The notes: generated by a model from the letters alone, not told the origin. A stretch of 64,000 nt of DNA from Bacteroidia bacterium (GCA_009929375.1 SAAO01000024.1:1-64000); one strand, 5' to 3'; shown: positions 8,958 through 18,256, counted from the first letter of the stretch. A program made the numbers and translations.

Positions 8958-10940
8958 ATGCAGAAAAAACTTCTATACTTTCTTCTATTATTCTCCGCGG
9001 TATGGCTTATGCAGGGTTGCAGCCTGAATTCCCGTTTGAAAAAGGCTGACAAAGAATTCAGCATGGGCGAATATTTTTCGGCAGGGGAGAAGTATAGAAA
9101 GCTTTTTTCGCAGATTCCGGCTAAGGACAAAACCACCAGGGCTAAGGTTGTTTTCAATCAGGCTGAATGTTCGCGTTTGCTGAATTATGCGAATGCAGAA
9201 CAAATGTATGCCAATGCCATTCGTTTCGGTTATCCCGATAGTCTTGTGTATCTGCGCTATGCGCAGGTGCTTCACCGAAATGGTAAATATGATTTGGCTG
9301 CGAAAAACTACGCCATTTATCTGAAAAAGGACAGTTCACACACAATGGCTGCCAACGGGCTGAAAGCGCTTGAATTGTCGACTCAGTTCAAAGCGACTCC
9401 CACGCCTTATGTGGTGAAAAAAGCCGATGTGTTCAATGCACGCAGGAGTTATTCTTTTAGTCCGGCTTTTTCAGGAACCGATGGCGATATGTTGTTTTTT
9501 ACATCGAACAGATCGCTGAATGCTAAATCGGCAGCCAAAAGCAGTCGTATTACCGGCTCGCCTGTACATAAAATATTTTCGTCGAAAAAGAATGCTGCCG
9601 GAAAATGGGAAAAACCACAGATTTCTGCTGCTGAAGAAGCTGCCACTACTGTGACCGACGATGGAGCAGTATCATTTACAGCCGATGGTCGTATGATGTT
9701 TATGACCCGTGCCCGTCAGCAAACAAATGGCGAAACCGGTGCAGAGATTTATGTGTCGAGCAGGGCAGGAGGTAGCTGGAGTGTTCCCAAGAAGCTTGAG
9801 ATTTTCAAGGATAGTGCCATTACGGTGGCTCACCCGGCCATAGGCCCCGACGATATGACTCTTTATTTTGTGTCGGATGCCCCGAACGGTTTCGGAGGAA
9901 AGGATATCTGGATTGCCACTTACGATGAGGGGACTGTAAAAGATGTTCGCAATGCCGGACCACAGATTAATACGCCCGGCGATGAAATGTTTCCGACAGT
10001 GCGTCGCGATGGAACACTTTATTTCTCGTCGAACGGCTTGCCCGGAATTGGCGGACTGGATATTTTTAAAGCGGTATTGAAAGACAAGACCTGGATAGTT
10101 GAAAATGTGGGAATGCCCATAAATTCAAGCTTCGACGATTTCGGAATTGCTTTTGAAGGAAATGCCGAGCGTGGTTTTTTTAGTTCGAACAGAGGCGAAA
10201 ATCGTGGTTACGACAATATATGGAGTTTTGAGTTACCCGAATACGAATATCTGCTCGAAGGTCGTGTGCTCGACGAAAATCAGAGTCCTGTGACGGATGC
10301 TTATGTGCGATTGGTTAGCAACTCGGGTATCAACGCCCGTGTGCAGGTAAAAAAGGACGGTACTTATCGCATAAAGATCGACAAAAATATTGATTGTGTG
10401 ATGATGGCTACTGCCCGTGGTTTTCTCAACAAGGAAGCCCGACTCTCAACTGTTGGCGTGAAAGAAAGTAAGATTTTTACGCAGGATTTTACGCTTGTAA
10501 CCATTTACAAACCTATTCAGATGGATAATATCTTTTATGAGTTTGGTAAATGGAATTTAACGCCGGAGTCGGAGACAGGTTTACAGGAGTTGGTGAAAAT
10601 ACTACGCGATAATCCGAACATCACCATCGAAATCAGTGCGCATACCGACCATGTGGGCAACAACGAAGCCAACAAAACATTGTCGGAGCGAAGAGCGCAA
10701 TCTGTGGTGGAATATCTGATTGCTGCCGGCATTGCCAAAGATCGTTTGACTGCAGTGGGTTATGGCGAAGAAAAACCATTTGTGGTAAATGCGGCTACAG
10801 CACAGAAATTCTCTTTCCTTAAGGAAAACGATGAACTGACCGAGGCATTTGTAAATGCACTTCCTGCCGATCAGCAGGAGCAGGCTAAACAAATCAATCG
10901 TCGTACTGAGTTCAGAGTATTGAAAACTACTTACAAATAA
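8958..10940 (+). CDS. porE: PorE-like OmpA-family lipoprotein of type IX secretion
   Basis: The 660-residue protein has a lipoprotein signal with Cys21 (WLMQGCS). In order it carries TPR-like helices (about 30-130), a PD40/WD40-like propeller with repeats such as LYFSSNGLPGIGGLDIF (about 155-420), a carboxypeptidase regulatory-like beta domain (LEGRVLDENQSPVTDAYVRL, about 434-510) and a C-terminal OmpA peptidoglycan-binding domain (ISAHTDHVGNNEANKTLSE, about 560-580). This domain order is that of PorE (PG1058) of Porphyromonas gingivalis, which anchors the type IX secretion machine to peptidoglycan. The presence of sorting-domain cargo in the window fits. Other TPR-PD40-OmpA paralogues exist, so the symbol is a best guess. 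Confidence 0.75.
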   Translation: MQKKLLYFLLLFSAVWLMQGCSLNSRLKKADKEFSMGEYFSAGEKYRKLFSQIPAKDKTTRAKVVFNQAECSRLLNYANAEQMYANAIRFGYPDSLVYLRYAQVLHRNGKYDLAAKNYAIYLKKDSSHTMAANGLKALELSTQFKATPTPYVVKKADVFNARRSYSFSPAFSGTDGDMLFFTSNRSLNAKSAAKSSRITGSPVHKIFSSKKNAAGKWEKPQISAAEEAATTVTDDGAVSFTADGRMMFMTRARQQTNGETGAEIYVSSRAGGSWSVPKKLEIFKDSAITVAHPAIGPDDMTLYFVSDAPNGFGGKDIWIATYDEGTVKDVRNAGPQINTPGDEMFPTVRRDGTLYFSSNGLPGIGGLDIFKAVLKDKTWIVENVGMPINSSFDDFGIAFEGNAERGFFSSNRGENRGYDNIWSFELPEYEYLLEGRVLDENQSPVTDAYVRLVSNSGINARVQVKKDGTYRIKIDKNIDCVMMATARGFLNKEARLSTVGVKESKIFTQDFTLVTIYKPIQMDNIFYEFGKWNLTPESETGLQELVKILRDNPNITIEISAHTDHVGNNEANKTLSERRAQSVVEYLIAAGIAKDRLTAVGYGEEKPFVVNAATAQKFSFLKENDELTEAFVNALPADQQEQAKQINRRTEFRVLKTTYK

Positions 10941-11081
10941 AGAAACAAACCTTCGAAACCAAATATAATCATTTGGACACGCAAGGTAAGGATTATAAAC
11001 GCAAAAAACTCAATGCAACCCGTCTTATTCCCCTTTAGAGCCTGTACGCCGTGGCGGAGGTTAGGGGTCAATTAAAAACAA

Positions 11082-11876
11082 ATGAAACAATATCTCGATT
11101 TATTGCAGCGCGTAATGACCGAAGGAGTGCGGAAAGAAGACCGAACCGGAACCGGAACGATCAGTGTGTTCGGGCATCAGATGCGTTTTAATATGGAGGA
11201 AGGATTTCCCTGCCTCACAACCAAAAAGCTTCATCTCAAATCCATTATTCACGAACTTTTGTGGTTTCTGAACGGCGATACGAATGTGAAGTATCTGCAG
11301 GATAATGGTGTGCGAATATGGAACGAATGGGCCGACGAAAAAGGTGATCTCGGGCATATTTACGGATATCAGTGGCGTTCGTGGCCCGATTACAATGGTG
11401 GTCACATCGATCAGATTACTGAAGTGGTGAATACCATAAAAAACAATCCCGATTCGCGACGCATTATTGTGAGCGCATGGAATGTGGCCGATATTCCTAA
11501 TATGAATCTTCCGCCATGTCATGCATTTTTTCAGTTTTATGTGGCCGATGGAAAACTGAGTCTGCAACTTTATCAGCGCAGTGCCGATATTTTTCTGGGC
11601 GTTCCTTTTAATATTGCTTCGTATGCTTTGTTGCTGCAAATGATGGCGCAGGTTACGGGCCTTAAAGCCGGCGATTTTGTACATACGCTTGGCGATGCAC
11701 ATATTTATACAAACCATTTCGAACAGGTGAAATTGCAATTAAGTCGCGAAACCCGTTCGTTGCCACAAATGAAAATCAATCCTGATGTAAAGAGTATTTT
11801 CGATTTTAAATTCGAAGATTTCGAACTGATCAATTACGATCCACACCCACATATAAAAGGGGAGGTTTCAATTTAA
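11082..11876 (+). CDS. thyA: Thymidylate synthase
   Basis: ThyA methylates dUMP to dTMP using 5,10-methylene-tetrahydrofolate and releases dihydrofolate. At 264 residues it has the same length as the E. coli enzyme. The nucleophile is C146 in [12 protein letters not shown], and the phosphate-binding arginine region ([11 protein letters not shown], about 124-134) and the [17 protein letters not shown] signature are present. folA lies 230 bp downstream on the same strand and regenerates the folate it consumes. A strong hairpin between the two suggests separate transcription. Confidence 0.99.
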   Translation: MKQYLDLLQRVMTEGVRKEDRTGTGTISVFGHQMRFNMEEGFPCLTTKKLHLKSIIHELLWFLNGDTNVKYLQDNGVRIWNEWADEKGDLGHIYGYQWRSWPDYNGGHIDQITEVVNTIKNNPDSRRIIVSAWNVADIPNMNLPPCHAFFQFYVADGKLSLQLYQRSADIFLGVPFNIASYALLLQMMAQVTGLKAGDFVHTLGDAHIYTNHFEQVKLQLSRETRSLPQMKINPDVKSIFDFKFEDFELINYDPHPHIKGEVSI

Positions 11877-11918
11877 TTTCACAGAGTTGTGCTTTTTGTG
11901 CAAAATCCAACACATATT

Positions 11919-11950
11919 AAACGGATAGCTTGGTCGGTTATCCGTTTTTT
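11919..11950 (+). terminator. Terminator after thyA
   Basis: Arms AAACGGATA (11919-11927) and TATCCGTTT (11939-11947) are followed by a T run to about 11952. Confidence 0.75.
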
Positions 11951-11955
11951 TTATG

Positions 11956-11963
11956 TAATTTTG
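11956..11963 (+). promoter_or_regulatory. -7 box (TAATTTTG), possible folA promoter
   Basis: TAATTTTG fits TAnnTTTG and lies directly after the thyA terminator, 143 bp upstream of the folA start. The leader would be long, so this is a moderate call. Confidence 0.4.
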
Positions 11964-12106
11964 TCGGCCTGTCTGTTTACGATTGAAGTTTTTTTTTGGG
12001 CATCGTGCCCTTGTATTTTGACCGTAATATAACTGAAAATATAGCTTTACTTTGTCATTTTAAGATGATAAAGTTATTGTGAAATTAAAATCGTAAATTA
12101 ATCATT

Positions 12107-12604
12107 ATGTCAGAAATTTCAATTGTTGCTGCTGTGGCCGACAATTATGCCATTGGAAAGGGAAATAAACTTCCCTGGCATTTACCGGCCGATCTGAAGC
12201 ATTTCAGAGAACTGACCACCGGTCATGCGGTAGTTATGGGTAAACGAACCTTTGAAAGCCTGCCGAATGGCCCGCTTCCTAATCGTAGAAATGTGGTGCT
12301 TACTTCGGTAATGTCCGAAGGTGTAAACGAAGGTTATTTTGAAGCCGACTCGCTCGAAGATGCTTTTTATCTTTGCGAAAAAGAAGAGAAAGTCTTTATT
12401 GTAGGTGGTGCTGCGGTTTATCGTCAGAGCCTCGAAATTGCAGATTCGCTTTATATTACATGGGTACATCACGAGTTTAGTGCCGATATTTATTTTCCTG
12501 AAGTTGATTTTTCGAAATGGGAAGAGGTGTCGCGTCAGGATATGTCAGCTGATGAGAAGAATCCTTATCCATATTCATTTGTACATTACAAAAGAAAGAA
12601 GTAA
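12107..12604 (+). CDS. folA: Dihydrofolate reductase
   Basis: FolA reduces dihydrofolate with NADPH in the cytosol. The 165-residue protein shows the N-terminal ISIVAAVADNYAIGKGNKLPWHLPADL stretch with the substrate-binding acid D29, the NADPH-binding VVMGKRTFESLP motif (about 43-54) and the FIVGGAAVYRQ motif (about 95-105). It pairs functionally with thyA upstream. The gene ends just before a very strong hairpin terminator. Confidence 0.99.
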   Translation: MSEISIVAAVADNYAIGKGNKLPWHLPADLKHFRELTTGHAVVMGKRTFESLPNGPLPNRRNVVLTSVMSEGVNEGYFEADSLEDAFYLCEKEEKVFIVGGAAVYRQSLEIADSLYITWVHHEFSADIYFPEVDFSKWEEVSRQDMSADEKNPYPYSFVHYKRKK

Positions 12605-12613
12605 ATACAGGAT

Positions 12614-12665
12614 AAACATAAAAAACGCCATTTTTCAATACTGAAAAATGGCGTTTTTTATGTTT
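12614..12665 (+). terminator. Strong terminator after folA
   Basis: A 24-bp perfect stem (12614-12637 with 12642-12665) has a 4-nt loop. The arms contain AAAACGCCATTTTTCA and its complement with A and T tracts on either side, so it could act in both directions. Confidence 0.9.
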
Positions 12666-12724
12666 AATAATTGTTTTGTCGAACAAAAAGTATATTTTAT
12701 TGCTTGTTACTCTGACAAAATGAT

Positions 12725-12732
12725 TATCTTTG
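12725..12732 (+). promoter_or_regulatory. -7 box (TATCTTTG) of asnA
   Basis: TATCTTTG is a full TAnnTTTG match. A TTG at 12704-12706 sits 18 bp upstream in the -33 position. The asnA start is 38 bp downstream. Confidence 0.65.
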
Positions 12733-12770
12733 CCTGAAATTTAAATCAAAAACACATATTATACACTCTT

Positions 12771-13808
12771 ATGAGCTATTTATTCAGACCCAAAAGCTAT
12801 AAGCCCATTTTAAATCTGCAACAGACCGAACTGGGTATTACCAAGATTAAAGATTTCTTTCAGGCAAATTTGTCAGCCGAACTCAGACTGCGTCGTGTCA
12901 CTGCACCGCTTTTTGTATTACGTGGCACCGGACTCAACGACGACCTGAACGGTACCGAGCGTGCTGTGAATTTTCCCATTATGGATATGGGCGATGTGCG
13001 TGCCGAAGTGGTGCATTCGCTTGCCAAATGGAAACGTGTGACGCTGGCCGATTACGAAATTGAAAACGGATATGGCATTTATACCGATATGAACGCCATT
13101 CGTGCCGACGAAGAACTGGGTAATATTCACTCACTTTACGTGGATCAGTGGGACTGGGAACGTGTAATGACAGCCGAAGAGCGTAATGTAGACTTTTTGA
13201 AATCGATCGTTCGTCGCATTTATGCTACTCTTCTTCGCACAGAATACCTGGTGTCTGAAAGTTTTGCTGATATCAAACCTGTACTTCCTCCGGATATTAC
13301 CTTTATTCATGCCGAGGAATTACGCCAAATGTATCCTGATAAAACTCCAAAGGAACGCGAAACCGAATTCGCACGTAAGCACAAAGCGGTGTTTATTATG
13401 GGTATCGGCGGACCGTTGGGCGATGGTAAAAAACATGATGGTCGTGCTCCTGACTACGACGACTGGACAACTCCGGGTGAGGACGGTTTACAGGGTTTGA
13501 ATGGTGATATTATTCTTTGGAATCCGGTATTGGAAATTGCTTTCGAAATTTCGTCGATGGGCATCCGTGTGGATAAAGAAGCTTTGCTTCGTCAGTTGGC
13601 ACTCGAAGGAAAAGAAGATCGCAAAGAACTTTATTTCCACAAACGACTGCTCGAAGGCTCACTGCCGCTTTCAGTTGGTGGTGGTATTGGCCAGTCACGT
13701 TTGTGTATGTTCTTCCTGCGTAAAGCTCATATTGGTGAAATACAGGCAAGTATATGGCCCGAAGATATGCGCGATGAATGTCGTAAACTCGACATCCATT
13801 TGATTTAA
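12771..13808 (+). CDS. asnA: Aspartate-ammonia ligase
   Basis: AsnA makes asparagine from aspartate, ammonia and ATP through an aspartyl-adenylate, using a class II tRNA-synthetase-like fold. The 345-residue length is close to the E. coli enzyme. Seen are the N-terminal SYLFRPKSYKPILNLQQTE region, the conserved YTDMNAIRADEELGNIHSLYVDQWDWE block (about 103-129), and the C-terminal GGGIGQSRLCMFFLRKAHIGE motif (about 303-323). It has its own promoter and is monocistronic. Confidence 0.98.
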   Translation: MSYLFRPKSYKPILNLQQTELGITKIKDFFQANLSAELRLRRVTAPLFVLRGTGLNDDLNGTERAVNFPIMDMGDVRAEVVHSLAKWKRVTLADYEIENGYGIYTDMNAIRADEELGNIHSLYVDQWDWERVMTAEERNVDFLKSIVRRIYATLLRTEYLVSESFADIKPVLPPDITFIHAEELRQMYPDKTPKERETEFARKHKAVFIMGIGGPLGDGKKHDGRAPDYDDWTTPGEDGLQGLNGDIILWNPVLEIAFEISSMGIRVDKEALLRQLALEGKEDRKELYFHKRLLEGSLPLSVGGGIGQSRLCMFFLRKAHIGEIQASIWPEDMRDECRKLDIHLI

Positions 13809-14103
13809 TTTTTTCAACAGACTATTTTTAGTGGTTTGAAATATTGAAAGATATATTTTAAACACAATAGAACACATAGTAATTATTGTAGATAAAAGAC
13901 TTAGTTCGCATAGTAAACGTATCTGATGATACGTTTTACAGCGCTGAAATTATCCCGTTTTTCGGGATAATTCTATGTGTCCTTAGTCTTTTCTTTTGTT
14001 TGCAAAACTACTGTGTACTATGCGGTGAAAACATATCAATAATAATTATCGATTACTTATTTGATAGAAAACCATAGTTTTCAATTGTCATTTTTGCAAA
14101 AAG

Positions 14104-14138
14104 AGACTTCCAAAAAACCATTGGAAGTCTTTTTTTTT
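14104..14138 (+). terminator. Terminator upstream of rpe
   Basis: Arms AGACTTCCA (14104-14112) and TGGAAGTCT (14122-14130) are followed by eight T. Confidence 0.8.
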
Positions 14139-14140
14139 GT

Positions 14141-14148
14141 TATTTTTG
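14141..14148 (+). promoter_or_regulatory. -7 box (TATTTTTG) of rpe
   Basis: TATTTTTG fits TAnnTTTG. A TTG at 14121-14123 lies 17 bp upstream and overlaps the right arm of the preceding terminator. The rpe start is about 100 bp downstream. Confidence 0.5.
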
Positions 14149-14249
14149 CACTCAAAGCTGTTGTTTAAAAAAAAACAGAATTTTGTAAGTTGCTGACATG
14201 GTTTGTTTCAGAGCTTGCGTACAACCATTATAATCTCAAATATAAATAA

Positions 14250-14906
14250 ATGAAACGAATAATTTCTCCCTCGATATTGGCGGCTGACTTTGGAAATCTT
14301 CAGTCGATGTGCGAAATGATAAACCGTAGCGGAGCTGAATGGTTGCACATCGATGTGATGGATGGCGTGTTTGTGCCGAATATCTCCTTTGGTTTTCCGG
14401 TGATTGAAGCAGTTAAGAAGCATTGTAACAAACTTCTTGATGTGCATATTATGATAGTAAACCCCGGGAAATATGTGCAGCGATTTGCAAGGGCAGGAGC
14501 GGAGATGCTTACTTTTCATTACGAAACTGCCGAAAATCCACTCGAAGTAATTGAGATGATTCGTGCTGAAGGTATAAAAGTGGGGATTACCATTAATCCC
14601 GATGTGCCTGTGAGTGAGCTCGAACCATTTATCGACAAAGTGGATATGGTGCTGCTGATGACGGTTTTTGCCGGTTATGGCGGACAGAAGTTTATCGAAG
14701 ATAGTTACGGGCGTATCGATGCCCTGAAAGAAATGGTGGACAGATTAAATCCCGACTGTCTGATTGAAGTGGATGGCGGTGTAAATGCCGAAAATGCTCC
14801 GAAACTTTTTGCGCGGGGCGTGAATGTATTGGTAGCCGGAAGTACTGTTTTCAATGCACCCGATCCTGAAAAAATGATTGTGGAGCTCTTGAAAGTTGAA
14901 AGTTGA
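14250..14906 (+). CDS. rpe: Ribulose-phosphate 3-epimerase
   Basis: Rpe interconverts ribulose 5-phosphate and xylulose 5-phosphate in the pentose phosphate pathway. The 218-residue TIM barrel shows the N-terminal SPSILAADFGNL motif, the metal/catalytic HIDVMDG (D35) and DVHIM (H66) motifs, and the second catalytic acid in EVDGGVNAENAP (D175). The phosphate-loop segment that normally reads MSVNPGFGGQ is MTVFAGYGGQ here (residues 137-146), an uncommon variant with the GGQ retained. The downstream 188 bp is a mosaic of low-complexity words. Confidence 0.97.
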   Translation: MKRIISPSILAADFGNLQSMCEMINRSGAEWLHIDVMDGVFVPNISFGFPVIEAVKKHCNKLLDVHIMIVNPGKYVQRFARAGAEMLTFHYETAENPLEVIEMIRAEGIKVGITINPDVPVSELEPFIDKVDMVLLMTVFAGYGGQKFIEDSYGRIDALKEMVDRLNPDCLIEVDGGVNAENAPKLFARGVNVLVAGSTVFNAPDPEKMIVELLKVES

Positions 14907-14908
14907 AA

Positions 14909-15085
14909 ATTTACTATTTACAATTTCAACATTTACCGCTCGGCTTTGCCGCTTGGCTCTGCCAGGAATTTAATATTACCGACTTTGAAAAATAAACTAA
15001 TTGACCAATCAATCAACTAATCAACTAATCAGCCCGAAACCCGAAACCCGAAACCCTGAAACTCTGAAATTTTGAAACGCTAAAT
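14909..15085. repeat. Low-complexity word mosaic between rpe and comEC
   Basis: The gap strings together several word families: TTTACTATTTACAATTTC, then ACTAATTGACCAATCAATC and CAACTAATCAACTAATCAG, then CCCGAAACCCGAAACCCGAA and GAAACTCTGAAATTTTGAAA. Similar pieces recur at 21338, 35083, 35131 and 43450. It has no coding potential. Confidence 0.6.
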
Positions 15086-15094
15086 AAAAAAACT

Positions 15095-17158
15095 ATGTCT
15101 TTCCTTCAGCGGACACCTTTTTTCCGTTTGTTGCTGCCTCTTATTGCAGGAATTGTATTCTTTCAGTTTGCAGGTTTTAGTGCTGTTCTGACCGGCGCTT
15201 TGTTGTTTTTTGTTTTACTTTCCGTTTCGCTCAACTACTTCTTTAAAAATCCCTCACTTCAATACCGCTTTCGCTGGCTTTTCGGCTTCTCAGTTTACCT
15301 TAGCATTTTTCTTATTGGATATGTGCTTTCAGAGTTTCACGGACGACGAAGCGAATTCCGTTTCGAAGGACAAAAGGGCATGAGCTATGTGGAAATAGTC
15401 GAAGCACCTGTTGTAAAAGAGAAAAGTGTGCTTTGCCGCGTGCGTACTTTGAATTATACAGATTCACTTGGGGTAATCCATGCAGCGAAGGGAAATGCCC
15501 TGCTTTATGTAGCACGTGATTCGGCTTCCGAAATGCTGCGTAGTGGCGAACGTTTGATGCTCGAAACCACTTTCCGCAAACCTGATGGAGTTGTCAACCC
15601 CGAAGGCTTTGATTATGCCACTTATCTGGCGCAGCAGGGTTATGGCGCGACAGCTTATGTGGATACTGATCACTGGAAAAAGGCTGACAAAAACACTTCA
15701 TTTTCAATTCTCCGGCTTGCTGAAAATGTACAGGAAAAACTGCTGAATGTTTTCAAACGTTTTGGTATCGAGGGCGACGAGTATGCCGTGCTGGCTGCGC
15801 TGACTCTTGGCAGCAAAGATGCGCTACACCCCGAACTGCGTCAGAATTATACTACAAGTGGTGGAATGCACATTCTGGCAGTGAGTGGTTTACATGTAGG
15901 TGTCATTTATCTGGTGATAAGTTTCCTCCTTCGGTTTTTGGATAAGAAACCAAAGCTGCGATTTTTGAAGTTGTTTTTTATCCTGCTGTTTTTGTGGTCG
16001 TATGCGTTTATTACAGGTATGCCTCCTTCGGTAATTCGTGCTACTTCCATGTTTTCGCTGGTGGCTGTTGGTAGTGCATTGCTTCGTAGATCGCAGATTT
16101 ATAATACCATTTCGGTGGCAGCATTTTTAATGTTGCTGTATAATTCAAATTATCTGTACGATGTAGGTTTTCAGTTGAGCTTTTCGGCTGTAGTGAGCAT
16201 TGTGTATTTTCAACCGCTTATTGCCAAATGGTTTTACACCAAAAATAAAATTCTGAAATGGACATGGGACTTGACAGCTGTCTCGCTTGCCGCTCAAATC
16301 GGAACAGCGCCGCTCTCGGTGTTTTACTTTCATCAGTTTCCAAATTATTTTCTGCTTACCAATCTGATAGCCATTCCGTTTGCCACGCTGATTATTTACT
16401 TTGCGGTGGCGCTTTTTGTGGTTTCGCCAATTCCATTGCTATCGGATGCCATTGCCTTTTTACTGAAATTATTTCTGAAAATATTAAACGGAAGTATTTC
16501 TTTTATTCACGATTTACCGCTGTCGCTTAGTGTCTTATCTATTGATGTCTGGCAGTTGCTGGCCGTAAGTTTGACTGTTATTTTGCTGGTAGCTTATTTT
16601 AATTATAAAAAATACCTGCTTTTATTTTGTGCTTTGTGTTTAACGCTTTTTGTGGTGAGTGCCGATTTATACAGGCATTATCGCACCCTGCAAACTGACA
16701 GATTTATTGTGTATTCGGATAACAGACAAACGCATTTGAGTTTTATCAATTCTGCAAAGCATTATTACATTAGCACTGATACAGTTTCATTCGAAAAACT
16801 GACTGCTGCTTTCGCACTCAAAGAAAAACTGAACGATAATTCCCCGCTGGATAATCCCACGTGGTTCAGCAATGGTTTTGCAGAGTTTCGTAATCTGCGC
16901 TTTTTTCTGTTGATGGATGAAAGTTTACGTGCAAAATACAATGAACAACCTGTAGAGGTCGATTTTCTGATTATCGGAGGTCGTCAGAAGCCACGCATAA
17001 ATGAGATACTAAACTGTGTCCGGCCCCGCTGTATAATTGTGGATAATACAATTTCCGATTGGTATACCGGAAGTATTCGCCGCGAATGCCTTGCACAAAA
17101 CATTCCGTTCTATTCAGTAGCCGAAAAAGGAGCTTTTGTGCTGAACTTTTCAGATTAA
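15095..17158 (+). CDS. comEC: ComEC/Rec2-family DNA uptake channel
   Basis: ComEC is the inner-membrane channel that brings single-stranded DNA into the cytoplasm during natural transformation. The 687-residue protein has N-terminal membrane segments, a soluble DUF4131-like region (about 80-200) and the Competence domain with the signature GGMHILAVSGLHVGVIYLV (about 256-274), then about eight more hydrophobic segments. The C-terminal part (after about 530) is short and lacks the HxHxDH metallo-beta-lactamase motif found in Gram-positive ComEC, as is usual in Bacteroidota. Other competence genes are not in the window. Confidence 0.93.
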   Translation: MSFLQRTPFFRLLLPLIAGIVFFQFAGFSAVLTGALLFFVLLSVSLNYFFKNPSLQYRFRWLFGFSVYLSIFLIGYVLSEFHGRRSEFRFEGQKGMSYVEIVEAPVVKEKSVLCRVRTLNYTDSLGVIHAAKGNALLYVARDSASEMLRSGERLMLETTFRKPDGVVNPEGFDYATYLAQQGYGATAYVDTDHWKKADKNTSFSILRLAENVQEKLLNVFKRFGIEGDEYAVLAALTLGSKDALHPELRQNYTTSGGMHILAVSGLHVGVIYLVISFLLRFLDKKPKLRFLKLFFILLFLWSYAFITGMPPSVIRATSMFSLVAVGSALLRRSQIYNTISVAAFLMLLYNSNYLYDVGFQLSFSAVVSIVYFQPLIAKWFYTKNKILKWTWDLTAVSLAAQIGTAPLSVFYFHQFPNYFLLTNLIAIPFATLIIYFAVALFVVSPIPLLSDAIAFLLKLFLKILNGSISFIHDLPLSLSVLSIDVWQLLAVSLTVILLVAYFNYKKYLLLFCALCLTLFVVSADLYRHYRTLQTDRFIVYSDNRQTHLSFINSAKHYYISTDTVSFEKLTAAFALKEKLNDNSPLDNPTWFSNGFAEFRNLRFFLLMDESLRAKYNEQPVEVDFLIIGGRQKPRINEILNCVRPRCIIVDNTISDWYTGSIRRECLAQNIPFYSVAEKGAFVLNFSD

Positions 17159-17201
17159 AACCTGATTATCCCGAAACTGTTCAGAATCATATTTTTTTTG
17201 C

Positions 17202-17209
17202 TATTTTTG
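17202..17209 (+). promoter_or_regulatory. -7 box (TATTTTTG) of nrnA
   Basis: TATTTTTG fits TAnnTTTG and lies 24 bp before the start codon, so the leader would be short. Confidence 0.55.
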
Positions 17210-17233
17210 TGCTCAAATTAAAAGAAAATCCGA

Positions 17234-18256
17234 ATGATTTCTAAAGTGATAGCCGAAGACCTTATACACAAGGTTCAGAAAGAGATTGACAAGGCTGAAA
17301 AAATTGTAATTGTAGTACATGTGGGTCCTGATGGCGATGCCTTAGGCTCGGCACTCGGATTGTGGCATTACCTGATGACCATCGAAAAGGAACCTCAGGT
17401 GATTGTACCAACCGCTTTTCCTGATTTTCTGGCCTGGATGCCCGGAGCTGATAAAATTCTGGTGTACGAAGCCGATAAAGAAAAGTGCGATGAGATTATT
17501 GCGGCTACCGATCTGATTTTTACGCTCGATTTCAATGTGCTGAACCGCCTTGCAGGTATGGAGCAGGTCATTAAAGACGCTGCGGCTCCTAAAATACTTG
17601 TGGATCATCATTTACACCCCGGCGATTATGCTAAAGTGACTATCTCGTATCCCGAAATTTCATCGACCAGCGAGCTTATATTCAGACTGATTTGCCGCAT
17701 GGGCGATTTCTCAAAAATAAATCTGGCTGCTGCCGAATGTATTTATACGGGCATGATGACAGATACGGGAGCTTTTACATATAATTCAAATAAGCCTGAA
17801 ATATATTCAATTGTTTATGAGCTAATTAAGCTTGGCGTGGACAAAGATGATATTTATCGCAGGGTTTTCAATACATATTCGGCTGATAGAATGAGGCTTA
17901 TGGGCTATGCTTTGTACCGGAAAATGAAAATTTATCCTGAAAACAAGGCTGCCCTGATTACCCTTTCGCTTGACGAACTCAAAGAGTTTAATTTTAAAAA
18001 CGGTGATGCTGAAGGACTTGTAAATATGCCACTTTCCATTGATGGTGTGCTGTTCTCGGTTTTTATGCGTGAGGATCCGGATAAAATTAAAATTTCACTT
18101 CGTTCGCAGGGCACTTTTCCTGCCAATAAGGTCTCAGCCGATTTGTTTGGCGGTGGAGGTCACCTGAATGCAGCTGGTGGCGAAAGTTATACAACTCTTG
18201 AAGAAGCAGTGCGTAAATTCGAAGAAGCACTCGACGATTATAAAGATTTTTTGTAA
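17234..18256 (+). CDS. nrnA: DHH-family oligoribonuclease / pAp phosphatase
   Basis: NrnA-type enzymes degrade nano-RNA and dephosphorylate 3'-phosphoadenosine 5'-phosphate using Mn2+. The 340-residue protein carries HVGPDGDALGSALG (residues 29-42), where the usual Asn before Pro-Asp is Gly, the DHH triad D124-H125-H126 (ILVDHHLHPGDY), TGMMTDTGAFTY, and a DHHA1 domain with the GGGGHLNAAGG motif near residue 310. It lies downstream of comEC but has its own promoter candidate. Confidence 0.92.
   Translation: MISKVIAEDLIHKVQKEIDKAEKIVIVVHVGPDGDALGSALGLWHYLMTIEKEPQVIVPTAFPDFLAWMPGADKILVYEADKEKCDEIIAATDLIFTLDFNVLNRLAGMEQVIKDAAAPKILVDHHLHPGDYAKVTISYPEISSTSELIFRLICRMGDFSKINLAAAECIYTGMMTDTGAFTYNSNKPEIYSIVYELIKLGVDKDDIYRRVFNTYSADRMRLMGYALYRKMKIYPENKAALITLSLDELKEFNFKNGDAEGLVNMPLSIDGVLFSVFMREDPDKIKISLRSQGTFPANKVSADLFGGGGHLNAAGGESYTTLEEAVRKFEEALDDYKDFL

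Larger units (their letters stand above)
13809..14249. other. Structured intergenic region between asnA and rpe
   Basis: This 441-bp gap contains a CATAG-word palindromic element at about 13862-14026. Arm ACACATAG (13872-13879) pairs with CTATGTGT (13973-13980). Between them are two hairpins: GTAAACGTATC with GATACGTTTTAC (about 13912-13938) and AATTATCCCG with CGGGATAATT (about 13948-13972). Further complementary words, CGCATAGTA near 13907 and TACTATGCG near 14017, lie outside this pairing. A terminator and the rpe promoter follow. No open reading frame was recognised. Confidence 0.65.

Noticed and set aside
14909-15085. Second CRISPR-like or tandem array after rpe
   Set aside because: The repeats are short variable words without fixed-length repeats and spacers.
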